Position numbers and translations under genes: made by a program. This document shows, piece after piece, positions 16,262 to 25,248 of a stretch of DNA of 64,000 bases (positions are counted from its first letter, which is position 1; each line of letters opens with the position of its first letter). The DNA comes from an uncultured Winogradskyella sp. (GTDB taxonomy: Bacteria > Bacteroidota > Bacteroidia > Flavobacteriales > Flavobacteriaceae). The stretch spans positions 372,001-436,000 of the forward strand of contig NZ_CANMCZ010000003.1 of the NCBI RefSeq assembly GCF_947496485.1, given 5' to 3'. The notes under the pieces are model-generated. The model saw nothing but the letters and a program-made list of their open reading frames with translations, searched no databases and was not told the DNA's origin.

Positions 16262-17264
16262 TAAAGTAGTTATCTATTGGCTGCTTACTGGTTGTATTTT
16301 AATTTTTATTATGGTAATTGTCGGAGGGATTACAAGATTGACCCATTCTGGCTTATCTATTTCTAACTATAAGCTAATTTCAGGAACCATTCCTCCTATG
16401 AACACTGTGGAATGGAATGAAGCTTTTGATCTTTACAAGCAATACCCTGAATATCAGAAGTTAAACTATAACATGAACTTAGATGAGTTCAAAAATATAT
16501 ACTTTTGGGAATGGATTCATAGAGTGATTGGTCGCTTTATTGGCTTGGTTTTCATTATTCCATTCCTCTACTTTTTAATTCGAAAACGACTTACCAAATC
16601 AACTATTAAAAAGGCCATTATACTCTTAATTATGGGAGGTTTTCAAGGATTTTTAGGTTGGTATATGGTAAAAAGTGGTTTAGTAGATCGACCAGATGTT
16701 AGTCATTACAGACTTGCTGCTCATCTAACCACAGCATTTTTAACTTTTGCTTACACATTTTGGGTCGCTTTAGATTTAATATTCCCTGATAAAAAAGTGA
16801 TTGAGAAGAAATTTCGAAATTTTATAAGAATAAGTTTAGTAGTGCTCATTGTTCAAATTATATATGGCGCTTTTGTTGCCGGTTTAGATGCTGGTTGGAT
16901 TCATAATAATTGGCCATTTATGAATGAAGGTAAACTTATTCACGAAACGGTTTATACAGAACAAAACCCAACTTATTTAAACTTTATTGAAGGTAAAAGT
17001 GGTGTACAGTTTGTGCACCGAACTTTAGCTTACGTTGTCGTCATCTTTATTCTATCTATATGGTATAAAGCAAAACAAATGACATTAACAACTCTACAAA
17101 CTAAAGGAATTAATGGCCTTTTAATTATGGTTGGTATTCAGTTTTTACTCGGTGTTTTAACATTGATTTACGCAGTACCTGTTTGGTTAGGTGTATTACA
17201 CCAAGTAGGCGCATTTATTTTATTAAGCGCAATGATTTTTACGTTACATCGTTTCAGTAAATAA
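16248..17264 (+). CDS. ctaA: Heme A synthase (COX15/CtaA)
   Basis: This integral membrane enzyme oxidises the C8 methyl of heme O to a formyl group to make heme A for cytochrome c oxidase. The 338-residue protein has eight likely membrane helices and the conserved histidines in WIHRVIGR, HYRLAAHL, FVHRTLAY and VLHQVGAF, which ligate hemes. The early GGITRLTHSGLSI motif is diagnostic of the COX15 family. The ATG at 16248 lies inside the GNAT gene. Confidence 0.94.
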   Translation: MKKDNKVVIYWLLTGCILIFIMVIVGGITRLTHSGLSISNYKLISGTIPPMNTVEWNEAFDLYKQYPEYQKLNYNMNLDEFKNIYFWEWIHRVIGRFIGLVFIIPFLYFLIRKRLTKSTIKKAIILLIMGGFQGFLGWYMVKSGLVDRPDVSHYRLAAHLTTAFLTFAYTFWVALDLIFPDKKVIEKKFRNFIRISLVVLIVQIIYGAFVAGLDAGWIHNNWPFMNEGKLIHETVYTEQNPTYLNFIEGKSGVQFVHRTLAYVVVIFILSIWYKAKQMTLTTLQTKGINGLLIMVGIQFLLGVLTLIYAVPVWLGVLHQVGAFILLSAMIFTLHRFSK

Positions 17265-17277
17265 TTAAAAAATCGAT

Positions 17278-17285
17278 TAACTTTG
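17278..17285 (+). promoter_or_regulatory. Putative promoter of the PRiA4-ORF3 gene (-7 element)
   Basis: TAACTTTG matches TAnnTTTG and ends 4 nt before the ATG at 17290, which predicts a leaderless transcript. The -33 region is weak. Confidence 0.45.
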
Positions 17286-17289
17286 CAGC

Positions 17290-17808
17290 ATGATATATAG
17301 ATTTAGAGTTATACTAGATAATGATACCGAAGATGATGTCTTCCGTGATTTAGAAATCCGCGAAGGAGATACTATGGAAGATTTGCACAACATTATAACG
17401 CAATCCTTTGGTTTTGATGGTATGGAAATGGCTTCTTTTTATGTCAGTGACGACGAGTGGAACCAAGGTGAAGAAATTGCCATGATGGATATGAGTGAAG
17501 CAGGCAATAAAGTTAAGATGATGAACGAAACCATCATAAACGATATTATACATGAAGCTTCTACAAGACTAATATATGTTTACGATTTTATGAACATGTG
17601 GACTTTTTATGTAGAATTGGGTGAAATTGTTGAAGAAGCCCAAGGTACAGACTATCCTAATCTAATGTATGTTCATGGTCAGATACCAGATGAAGCACCA
17701 GAAAAAACATTTGAAGCCGAAGAGGATGAAGATCCTTACAACGAATTTGAAGATGACATTGATGTTGATGATTACAGTGATCTAGATTTTGATGAAAATT
17801 GGAATTAA
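17290..17808 (+). CDS. Plasmid pRiA4b ORF-3-like (PRiA4_ORF3) family protein
   Basis: A 172-residue cytosolic protein of unknown function. The N-terminal IYRFRVILDND and the region around DLHNIITQSFGFDG and ASFYVSDDEW follow the PRiA4_ORF3 family pattern. The last 35 residues are very acidic and probably disordered. Despite the family name, nothing around it suggests a plasmid or transposon origin, and it is common on Flavobacteriia chromosomes. It has its own promoter just before the start codon. Confidence 0.8.
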   Translation: MIYRFRVILDNDTEDDVFRDLEIREGDTMEDLHNIITQSFGFDGMEMASFYVSDDEWNQGEEIAMMDMSEAGNKVKMMNETIINDIIHEASTRLIYVYDFMNMWTFYVELGEIVEEAQGTDYPNLMYVHGQIPDEAPEKTFEAEEDEDPYNEFEDDIDVDDYSDLDFDENWN

Positions 17809-17903
17809 CAAACTATTCAGTATATTTTTTGATTTAAAACTACCTCTTAAACCCTATTCCTTGCACAATAACAGATGAAAATAGGCTATGACCTGTAAAA
17901 TTT

Positions 17904-17911
17904 TATATTTG
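17904..17911 (+). promoter_or_regulatory. Putative promoter of the CPBP-like gene (-7 element)
   Basis: TATATTTG matches TAnnTTTG and lies 22 bp before the ATG at 17934. No clear -33 element was seen. Confidence 0.4.
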
Positions 17912-17933
17912 CTTTTTTTAAATTACAAAAACT

Positions 17934-18725
17934 ATGAAAGCGTTTATAAAAAAATATGAAATCTGGATATTTTTAGTTTTGGCTCCTATAGTCAATGTTC
18001 TTTTCGTTTACGTCAGAGCTGAAGGCCATATGAATAGTTTTTCTTATAATCATGGCCGCTTTGGTGTGTTACTATTATTACTAGTTCTTATAGTAAAATT
18101 TACCAGAGGCAATGAAGGTATAAAGGATATGTTTAGACCAATGCTAAAGTGGAAAGTTCATCCTAAGTGGTATTTACTTAGTTTAATATTTGCATTTACA
18201 ATAGCCTCTTTAACATTGATACTGAAAAATATTTATCATGGAGTTGAGTTTTCTTCACTATTAAATTTTGATGTTACAATCAAATCTCTAAATATGACTT
18301 TTATAGTTTTGATATGGGCTTTTATGGGTGAAGTTGTTTGGGTTAGTTATTGTATTCGTCAATTATCAAAAATCACAAATCCTTTTTATGCAAGTCAAAT
18401 TGTTGGTGTTGTATGGACGCTATGGTGGATGCCTATCGTACTTCATGGCGAAGCTGTTATCCCAGATTTTCCTTTTTGGTTTTTATTAGTGGGTATGATG
18501 GGAACTGCTGGTATGTGTGCAGTTGTATATGGACATACTAAAAGTGGCATTGCAGTTTGGTTATTGCAGTTTATGTTAAATATGTCTCTTTTAATGCTCG
18601 CAGTATCGCCAAGACGGGGAGGTATACCAACATATGCAACATTTGTTATTCTTTATTATCTAGTAATGTTAGGGTTTATGTATTTCATGTTGAAGCCCAA
18701 AAATAAAGTTAGCATGGTAAAGTAG
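17934..18725 (+). CDS. CPBP-like multi-pass membrane protein, probably non-catalytic
   Basis: A 263-residue protein with about seven or eight hydrophobic segments. The helix around GEVVWVSYCIRQL and the later WTLWWMPIVLHG sit where CPBP family (Abi/type II CAAX protease-like) proteins carry EExxxR and a WH motif. Here the second Glu is Val and the expected WH is WW, so key catalytic residues seem absent. I call it a degenerate CPBP-like protein. An unrelated membrane protein is possible. It has its own promoter and converges on the next gene with a 16-bp gap. Confidence 0.5.
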   Translation: MKAFIKKYEIWIFLVLAPIVNVLFVYVRAEGHMNSFSYNHGRFGVLLLLLVLIVKFTRGNEGIKDMFRPMLKWKVHPKWYLLSLIFAFTIASLTLILKNIYHGVEFSSLLNFDVTIKSLNMTFIVLIWAFMGEVVWVSYCIRQLSKITNPFYASQIVGVVWTLWWMPIVLHGEAVIPDFPFWFLLVGMMGTAGMCAVVYGHTKSGIAVWLLQFMLNMSLLMLAVSPRRGGIPTYATFVILYYLVMLGFMYFMLKPKNKVSMVK

Positions 18726-18741
18726 TATTAACCTATAAATA

Positions 18742-19803
18742 TTAATAAGATTTAGTATTTACACCTTCATAATTTCGTTTTACGAAATCGAGAGCATTTT
18801 TGAGTATTTGTCCCATATTTTTACTTTTTCTAAACTTTAAATCCAAGGTGTAATTATAAATATCTTCTTTTAGCATATCAATGTGCTTTTTAATAGAGAT
18901 ATTATCATTTTCCATACAATCTAGCAAGGCGTTTATTCTATCCAAGTAACTAATCATTCGCTTTGCAACAATTGAACGCTCTTCAATTTTGTACTGGTCT
19001 ACAGACTCATTCTGTATTTTATCACGAACCAATTCTACCATTTTATAATTTTCTTTAAAAAATTGTGGTCTATAAATTTTTAAATTACCCTCATAAGACT
19101 GCTGATCGAAATCAATAGCTCTAATTTTAAAAACAACATGGTCAAAATCGTGTGTAGGAACAATAACATAATTATAAGAACGCATGTCACCCAAAAGCCT
19201 AATTAGACAACGTTCATTAAACTTTACAAACTCTTTGGCTATCTGAGCTTTCTCAGATGAATTACAATCATTGAGCATATTTTTTATAAACTCATCACCT
19301 GGTATTCCTGCTATGTGTTCTTCTATTAAAGTATCTCTACAAACCAAAAAATTGAGATTATACGGCGATAACATATGCTCTAACTCCAATCCATACACTC
19401 TTGAAGCATCTGCCTTTTTCACATAAAAATAAGTGTAATTATCATTAAGGATATTTCTAACTTTTATTCTAAATGGTTTAGAATTGCCGAAGGTGCAAAA
19501 ATCTATAGCATCTACGTTTAGATATTTTAAAATACCTTGACTTCCATCAGAAATTAAACTAGAGTATACTTGCTTTAAACTCAAATCTATTTCTTCACGT
19601 TCATATTCATTGTAATAAACTCTAACCCATAAAGTGTCTTCATCATTTTTATCATAAACCACAACAGAACCTTGAAAACGCAATAAATCTGAATAAAAAA
19701 TTGGCAGATCAATATTCCTTCTATAATTAGAAAGGTAAAGATCCAATTGGCTAGAAATTGGGTACGAAGGTTTCTTTTTTGATATTTTTAAATCCTCTTC
19801 CAT
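18742..19803 (-). CDS. Unrecognised protein with a protein-kinase-like pattern
   Basis: A 353-residue cytosolic protein that I do not recognise by family. Its order of motifs fits an atypical kinase fold: a beta strand ending in lysines (YFYVKK, 125-130), a helix with acidic residues (GLELEHML, 138-145), a hinge-like stretch (IEEHIAGIPGDEF, 160-172), a catalytic-loop-like LLGDMRSYNYVIV with Asp206 and Asn211, and AIDFDQQ with Asp231 in the DFG position. Residues 1-100 form a separate N-terminal region. The kinase reading is inference from this spacing. It is divergent from the ABC transporter genes. Confidence 0.5.
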   Translation of the reverse strand: MEEDLKISKKKPSYPISSQLDLYLSNYRRNIDLPIFYSDLLRFQGSVVVYDKNDEDTLWVRVYYNEYEREEIDLSLKQVYSSLISDGSQGILKYLNVDAIDFCTFGNSKPFRIKVRNILNDNYTYFYVKKADASRVYGLELEHMLSPYNLNFLVCRDTLIEEHIAGIPGDEFIKNMLNDCNSSEKAQIAKEFVKFNERCLIRLLGDMRSYNYVIVPTHDFDHVVFKIRAIDFDQQSYEGNLKIYRPQFFKENYKMVELVRDKIQNESVDQYKIEERSIVAKRMISYLDRINALLDCMENDNISIKKHIDMLKEDIYNYTLDLKFRKSKNMGQILKNALDFVKRNYEGVNTKSY

Positions 19804-19943
19804 TTTCTAAATTTAAGGGTTTTATTGAAATAATTGTAACAAATAAATGACTGAATCGTCTTACCTTTATAACCAACCAATATATAACAGTCACTCTTGA
19901 GTTTTTTCAGCAGTGTCATTATATATTTAAAAATCAATCAATC

Positions 19944-20861
19944 TTGGAGCCAATCCTTACAATCAATAATCTTACGAAAAAATTCGGCTATCTCACAGCT
20001 GTCAAAGATTTAAGTTTCACCATTAATAAAGGTAACGTTTATGGTATTTTAGGACCAAACGGAAGTGGAAAATCAACAACTTTAGGCATAGTGCTAAATG
20101 TAGTCAATAAAACCAACGGAGATTTCCATTGGTTTGATGGTAATACTACAACACATGATGCTTTAAAGCAAGTTGGAGCTATTATAGAGCGACCTAACTT
20201 TTATCCTTACATGACAGCTGAACAGAACTTAAAGTTGGTCTGCAAAATAAAAGGTGTTGACCACAGTAAAATTCAAGAAAAATTAGAAGTTGTAGGATTA
20301 CTCGAAAGAAAGGACCATAAGTTTAAAACCTATTCCTTAGGTATGAAACAACGTTTAGCCATAGCTTCTGCTTTGCTTAACGATCCTGAGATTTTAATTT
20401 TAGACGAACCAACAAATGGATTGGATCCTCAAGGTATTCATCAAATACGCCAAATTATAAAAGATATTGCCAAAGATGGCACTACCATTTTACTCGCCTC
20501 TCACCTACTCGATGAAGTTGAAAAAGTATGCTCACACGTTGTCGTTTTAAGAAAAGGCGAAAAACTCTATTCTGGTAGAGTTGATGAGATGATTAATAGT
20601 CATGGTTTCTTTGAATTAAAAGCAGAAAAGCATAATGAGTTATTGGCCATTTTAGAAAACAGCACTGACTTTGGAAAAATTAAAATAGAAGATGATCTGA
20701 TAACTGCTTTTTTAAACGAACCAATGTCAGCACCAGATTTTAATAAATTAATGTTCGACAAAGGTATTTTACTTTCGCATTTAGTGAAACGAAAAGAGAG
20801 CTTAGAAGAGCAATTTTTACAACTAACGGACAACCAAGAAATCAATCAAAAAACAGCATAA
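19944..20861 (+). CDS. ABC transporter ATP-binding protein (CcmA type)
   Basis: The ATPase of an ABC-2 type exporter. Walker A is GPNGSGKST, the signature is YSLGMKQRL, and Walker B is ILILDEPTNGLDPQG, followed by the switch His in LLASHLLDEVE. The 305 residues include an ABC-2-typical C-terminal extension of about 85 residues. No in-frame ATG exists at the correct place, so the start is TTG at 19944. The permease gene follows 36 bp later. A TACCTTTA element near 19860 may be the promoter. The cargo is unknown. Confidence 0.9.
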   Translation: MEPILTINNLTKKFGYLTAVKDLSFTINKGNVYGILGPNGSGKSTTLGIVLNVVNKTNGDFHWFDGNTTTHDALKQVGAIIERPNFYPYMTAEQNLKLVCKIKGVDHSKIQEKLEVVGLLERKDHKFKTYSLGMKQRLAIASALLNDPEILILDEPTNGLDPQGIHQIRQIIKDIAKDGTTILLASHLLDEVEKVCSHVVVLRKGEKLYSGRVDEMINSHGFFELKAEKHNELLAILENSTDFGKIKIEDDLITAFLNEPMSAPDFNKLMFDKGILLSHLVKRKESLEEQFLQLTDNQEINQKTA

Positions 20862-20897
20862 TTCCTTTTACAGGAATATGTAAAACCAATCAACAAT

Positions 20898-21722
20898 ATG
20901 TTACGTCTTATACAATTAGAATTACAAAAACTTTGGCTTAATAAAACTAGTCGAGTGCTGATAATTATTTCATTTCTTCTGCCTTTCACTGTATTAGTAC
21001 TATCGTCAATAAAAATAAATTTCTTTGGCTTTTTTACTTTAGAATTAGGAGAACTTGGAATTTTCAACTTTCCAATAATTTGGCATATAAGCACTTTTTT
21101 CGCGGCCCAGTTCAAGTTTTTCTTTGCTATAGTTGTTGTTAGTATGATCGGCAATGAATACAGTAATAAAACTTTAAAACAGAATCTTATTGATGGGTTA
21201 AGCAAAAAAGAATTTATACTTTCTAAATTTTATACCATAGTATTCTTTTCGCTTTGTGCTACTGTATTAATTGGTTTGGCAACTTTCTTAATCGGTTTAT
21301 ATTATTCTAGTTATACTGAAGCTTCTATAATTTTTAGAGAAATAGAATTCTTATTAGCCTATTTCGTTAAACTTGTTGGCTTCTTCAGTTTGTGTTTATT
21401 CTTTGGAATGTTATTAAAACGATCTGCTTTTGCTTTAGCATTTCTCTTTATTCTATTCATATTTGAATGGATTATGTTTTTAGTTTTTAAAAGTCAGATA
21501 AGTGGTGATTTTGCATGGAAAATTCATAATTTCATGCCTATTCAATCAATGTGGAACCTTGTCGATCAGCCTATTCAACGTATAGTAATGACCAAATTCC
21601 CAGAAAAGACAGATATTGTCTACGACTACGCTGTGCATTGGTATGAAATTGCTATCGTTCTGGGTTGGACTGCCCTTTTTATCTTTTTATCCTATCGATT
21701 ACTGAAAAAGCGAGATTTATAA
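20898..21722 (+). CDS. ABC-2 type permease
   Basis: The membrane partner of the preceding ATPase. It has 274 residues and about six membrane helices, beginning with a short cytosolic helix (MLRLIQLELQKLW) and a first membrane segment at about 19-40. After the second segment GNEYSNKTLKQNLIDGLSK is a conserved cytosolic loop of ABC-2 permeases of the NosY/YhgE-like type. Substrate is not predictable. Confidence 0.85.
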   Translation: MLRLIQLELQKLWLNKTSRVLIIISFLLPFTVLVLSSIKINFFGFFTLELGELGIFNFPIIWHISTFFAAQFKFFFAIVVVSMIGNEYSNKTLKQNLIDGLSKKEFILSKFYTIVFFSLCATVLIGLATFLIGLYYSSYTEASIIFREIEFLLAYFVKLVGFFSLCLFFGMLLKRSAFALAFLFILFIFEWIMFLVFKSQISGDFAWKIHNFMPIQSMWNLVDQPIQRIVMTKFPEKTDIVYDYAVHWYEIAIVLGWTALFIFLSYRLLKKRDL

Positions 21723-21831
21723 TATCTTTGGTAGCCATTGCTATTTAGTTTTTAATACTAAACAGAGGAATTTTTGAGTTCTAACTGTTATATAGTATTA
21801 ACTAGTGTGTTTGCTATACACCAAAGCTATT

Positions 21832-24800
21832 ATGAAAAAGATTTATTTTACGCTTCTTTCGCTTGCTTTTTGCTCCCTAATATTTGGGCAAAATGAAGCA
21901 TCATATTGGTATTTTGGACAGAATGCAGGTTTACGTTTTGATGCAGGTGCTGGAACAGTTACAGCAATTACCGATGGACAAATCGATACTTTAGAAGGTT
22001 GTACTTCTATCTCAGATACTGATGGTAATTTGGTATTCTATACAGATGGTAGAACGGTTTGGAATCAAAATCACCAAATAATGCCAAATGGTGATTATTT
22101 TGGTGGCACAGGACTTTTAGGTGATCCATCTAGCACATCCTCTGGTCTTATCGTTCCAAAACCAGAAGACCCAAATCAATACTATATTTTTACTGTTGAT
22201 GAACCTCATCATAATAATGCGGCGACATATCCAAATCAAAATCTAGATGACGCAGTACCCTCTGGAGATGATGGTTTTAATAATGGTTTTAACTACTCCC
22301 TAGTTGATATGACATTGAATGGTGGTATGGGTGATGTTGATCCTGCTGAAAAAAACGTTCACTTAGTGACCTATGACCCAAATGACACCGAAGAAATTAA
22401 ATATAAAAGTTCTGAAAAAATTACAGCAGTTAGAGCAGAAGATTGTTCCTCATTTTGGGTAATAACACATTTTACTAATAAATTTTATGCTTTTAGAGTA
22501 GATGTGAATGGTGTTAATACAACTCCTGTGATCTCTACTGTTGGTCCAACCGTACCTATATCTGGCTACCGTCGTAACGCGTTAGGCTACTTAAAAGCTT
22601 CGCCAGATGCTTCAAAACTAATGGCTGCCAATTTTGGTTATGCAACTGGAGAAGGTGCAGTTGCTTCTGGTAGTATTGATTTATTCGATTTTAATAATGC
22701 AACTGGTATAGTTTCGAACCATTTAGAGCTTTACAGCCGACAAAATAACACTAATCCTTATGGTGTAGAGTTCTCAGCAGAGAATAAAAAAGCTTATGCA
22801 ACCACTGGTCCTGTAGGAGCTCAAGGTAGTCAGGTATTGCAATGGGATTTAGAATCTGCAGATATTCCAAATTCTGCGGTAACTATACATACATCTGGGA
22901 GTATTAGTGCTGGTGCATTACAGCTCGGTATTGACAGGCGTATTTATAGAGCACAATACGAGTTTAGCAATCCAAATGGTAATACTCGACGTTATTTAGG
23001 TGTAATTAATAATCCAGAGGCAGATGGTTTGGATGCAAACTATAACCAACAAGGTATTCTTTTAGATATCAATGGCAACAGTCAAAATCGAAGTTTTATT
23101 GGCTTACCTCCATTTATTCAATCTTTATTTAATTCTGAAATAGATATTATTCGAAATGACCTTAGCACAACAGAATTAAAACTTTGTACTGGAGATAATT
23201 ACACACTTACAGCAGATGATATTGCTGGTGCTGACTATTTTTGGACCCGAGATGGCAACCCATTAACAGAGGACACCTTCGAATTGTTTGTAGATACCCC
23301 TGGTTTTTACGAAGTATATATAGAACCTAATAATGGTGATTGCCCGATTGAAGGTAGTGCAGTAGTTGGTGTCTATGATATTCCTGTTGCAAACCCAATG
23401 ACAGATGTTTTCGTTTGTGATGATGCTTTTAACGATGGTGTGGCAACATTCTTTTTTAGTAATAAGGATGAAGAAGCACTACTAGACCAAACACCTGGAG
23501 AATATAATGTTGGTTATTATGAAACTATTGATGATGCCACCAATAGAGAAAATGAAATCGTATTTCCGTATGATAACTTTAGTAATCCTCAAACCATATA
23601 TGTTCGTGTGGATAACAATGAAAACACCAATTGTTTTGATGTAACGAGTTTTGAACTCGAAGTGTTTAATACCCCACAAGTCATTCAAGCTAATACAATA
23701 GAATTTTGTGACAATGAAGGTAATGTAATGGATGGTATTGCAACTGTAGATTTATCAGAGCTAATTCCTAACATTGTAAATCAACAACAAAATGTAGCTG
23801 TTTCTTTTCATACTACACAAGAAAATGCAGATGACAACACAAATCCTTTACCTCTAAATTATAGAAATACAACTGCTTTTAACGAAACCATTTTTGTTAG
23901 AATTGAGAATACTTCTAATACTACATGCTTTGCTGTTGCTAGTTTTGAACTTATTATAAATGATGCACCAATTGCAAATGACATTGCCATTATACAGTGT
24001 GACGAAGATGGTATTCCAGAAGGATTTACAACGTTTAATATTTCTCAGTTTACAGATGATATAACTGATAATACTTCCGATGTAACTGTTCAATTTTACT
24101 TATCAGAAGCTGAAGCTGAAAATCAATTAAATGAAATTATAAACCCAGAAGCTTTTGATAATTTTTTCAATCCACAGACTATTTACACTAGAGTAATAGA
24201 CAATAACACTGGGTGTTTTAGCTTTAGTGAAATCTCATTAGAAGTTAGTACTACATCATCAAACAATACCAGTTTACAAGCTTGTGATGACGATGGTACT
24301 GAAGATGGGTTAACATCATTTAATCTTTTAGACGCAAACGCAAGTGTTTTGGCCAATGCACCTACTGATTTAGATATAGAATATTATGAAACGTATGAAG
24401 ATGCTCTAGTTGAAAATAATACACTTAACAGTAATTTCACTAATACAATTCCTTACAATCAAACCATCTATGCAAGAGTTGAAAACTCTAATGCCTGCTA
24501 TGGTATAAGCGAAATAGAACTCACGGTTTTTGAATTACCAAATATAGAAACTGAGTCAGAAAAATTTTATTGCCTTAACTTTTTCCCTGAACCAATAACT
24601 CTAAGTAGTGGTATACTAGATGATTTACCAAATAACTATTACTATGAGTGGTCAACCGGAGAAAACACATCAACTATTGAGGTTAATTCCCCTGGTAATT
24701 ATACAGTCAGAATATCAAATACTGATGGCTGTTTTAAAGACAGAACAGTACGTGTTTTACCATCTAATATAGCTACTATTGCAGATATTGAAGTAGTAGA

Positions 24801-25248
24801 TGCTTCTCAAAACAACTCTATTTCTATTGTTGTAAATGGAGAAGGTGATTATGAATATGCTTTAGATAATATAGATGGACCATATCAGGATAGTAACACT
24901 TTTGAAGATGTTCAGCCAGGTTTATATACTGTTTTTGTGCGTGATAAAAATAATTGTGGGATTGTAGAAGACTTAGTTTCTGTTATTGGTTTCCCTAAGT
25001 TCTTTACTCCAAATAATGATTCTAAAAATGATCATTGGCAAGTGTATGGTATTAAAAATAATATTCAAGATAATTCTTTAATATTAATATTTGATCGTTA
25101 CGGAAAGCTTTTAAAAGAACTCGATCCATTAAGCGTTGGATGGGATGGAACTTACAATGGAACAAATATGCCTACTAGCGATTATTGGTTTAAGGTTACC
25201 CTTGAAGACGGCAGAACATTTACAAGTCATTTTACCCTTAAACGATGA
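21832..25248 (+). CDS. T9SS type B secreted protein with N-terminal propeller-like domain (adhesin A)
   Basis: A 1138-residue secreted protein. I start it at ATG 21832, which opens directly into a signal peptide (MKKIYFTLLSLAFCSLIFGQ). Residues about 21-470 show SYWYFGQNAGLRF and repeated short blade-like motifs, which suggests a beta-propeller. Four repeats of about 95 residues, each starting with a CDD-like motif, follow at about 520-900. Then come an Ig/PKD-like domain, a linker domain and the gliding-motility-associated C-terminal (type B sorting) domain at about 1050-1138 (PKFFTPNND, FDRYGKLL, DYWFKV). It should be exported by Sec and T9SS and held at or released from the surface. Its stop overlaps the next ATG (ATGA). 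Confidence 0.85.
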   Translation: MKKIYFTLLSLAFCSLIFGQNEASYWYFGQNAGLRFDAGAGTVTAITDGQIDTLEGCTSISDTDGNLVFYTDGRTVWNQNHQIMPNGDYFGGTGLLGDPSSTSSGLIVPKPEDPNQYYIFTVDEPHHNNAATYPNQNLDDAVPSGDDGFNNGFNYSLVDMTLNGGMGDVDPAEKNVHLVTYDPNDTEEIKYKSSEKITAVRAEDCSSFWVITHFTNKFYAFRVDVNGVNTTPVISTVGPTVPISGYRRNALGYLKASPDASKLMAANFGYATGEGAVASGSIDLFDFNNATGIVSNHLELYSRQNNTNPYGVEFSAENKKAYATTGPVGAQGSQVLQWDLESADIPNSAVTIHTSGSISAGALQLGIDRRIYRAQYEFSNPNGNTRRYLGVINNPEADGLDANYNQQGILLDINGNSQNRSFIGLPPFIQSLFNSEIDIIRNDLSTTELKLCTGDNYTLTADDIAGADYFWTRDGNPLTEDTFELFVDTPGFYEVYIEPNNGDCPIEGSAVVGVYDIPVANPMTDVFVCDDAFNDGVATFFFSNKDEEALLDQTPGEYNVGYYETIDDATNRENEIVFPYDNFSNPQTIYVRVDNNENTNCFDVTSFELEVFNTPQVIQANTIEFCDNEGNVMDGIATVDLSELIPNIVNQQQNVAVSFHTTQENADDNTNPLPLNYRNTTAFNETIFVRIENTSNTTCFAVASFELIINDAPIANDIAIIQCDEDGIPEGFTTFNISQFTDDITDNTSDVTVQFYLSEAEAENQLNEIINPEAFDNFFNPQTIYTRVIDNNTGCFSFSEISLEVSTTSSNNTSLQACDDDGTEDGLTSFNLLDANASVLANAPTDLDIEYYETYEDALVENNTLNSNFTNTIPYNQTIYARVENSNACYGISEIELTVFELPNIETESEKFYCLNFFPEPITLSSGILDDLPNNYYYEWSTGENTSTIEVNSPGNYTVRISNTDGCFKDRTVRVLPSNIATIADIEVVDASQNNSISIVVNGEGDYEYALDNIDGPYQDSNTFEDVQPGLYTVFVRDKNNCGIVEDLVSVIGFPKFFTPNNDSKNDHWQVYGIKNNIQDNSLILIFDRYGKLLKELDPLSVGWDGTYNGTNMPTSDYWFKVTLEDGRTFTSHFTLKR

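Noticed and set aside
17290..17808. PRiA4-ORF3 protein as a sign of a plasmid or transposon
   Set aside because: No transposase, inverted repeats or replication genes are near, and base composition does not differ from neighbours. The family is common on chromosomes.
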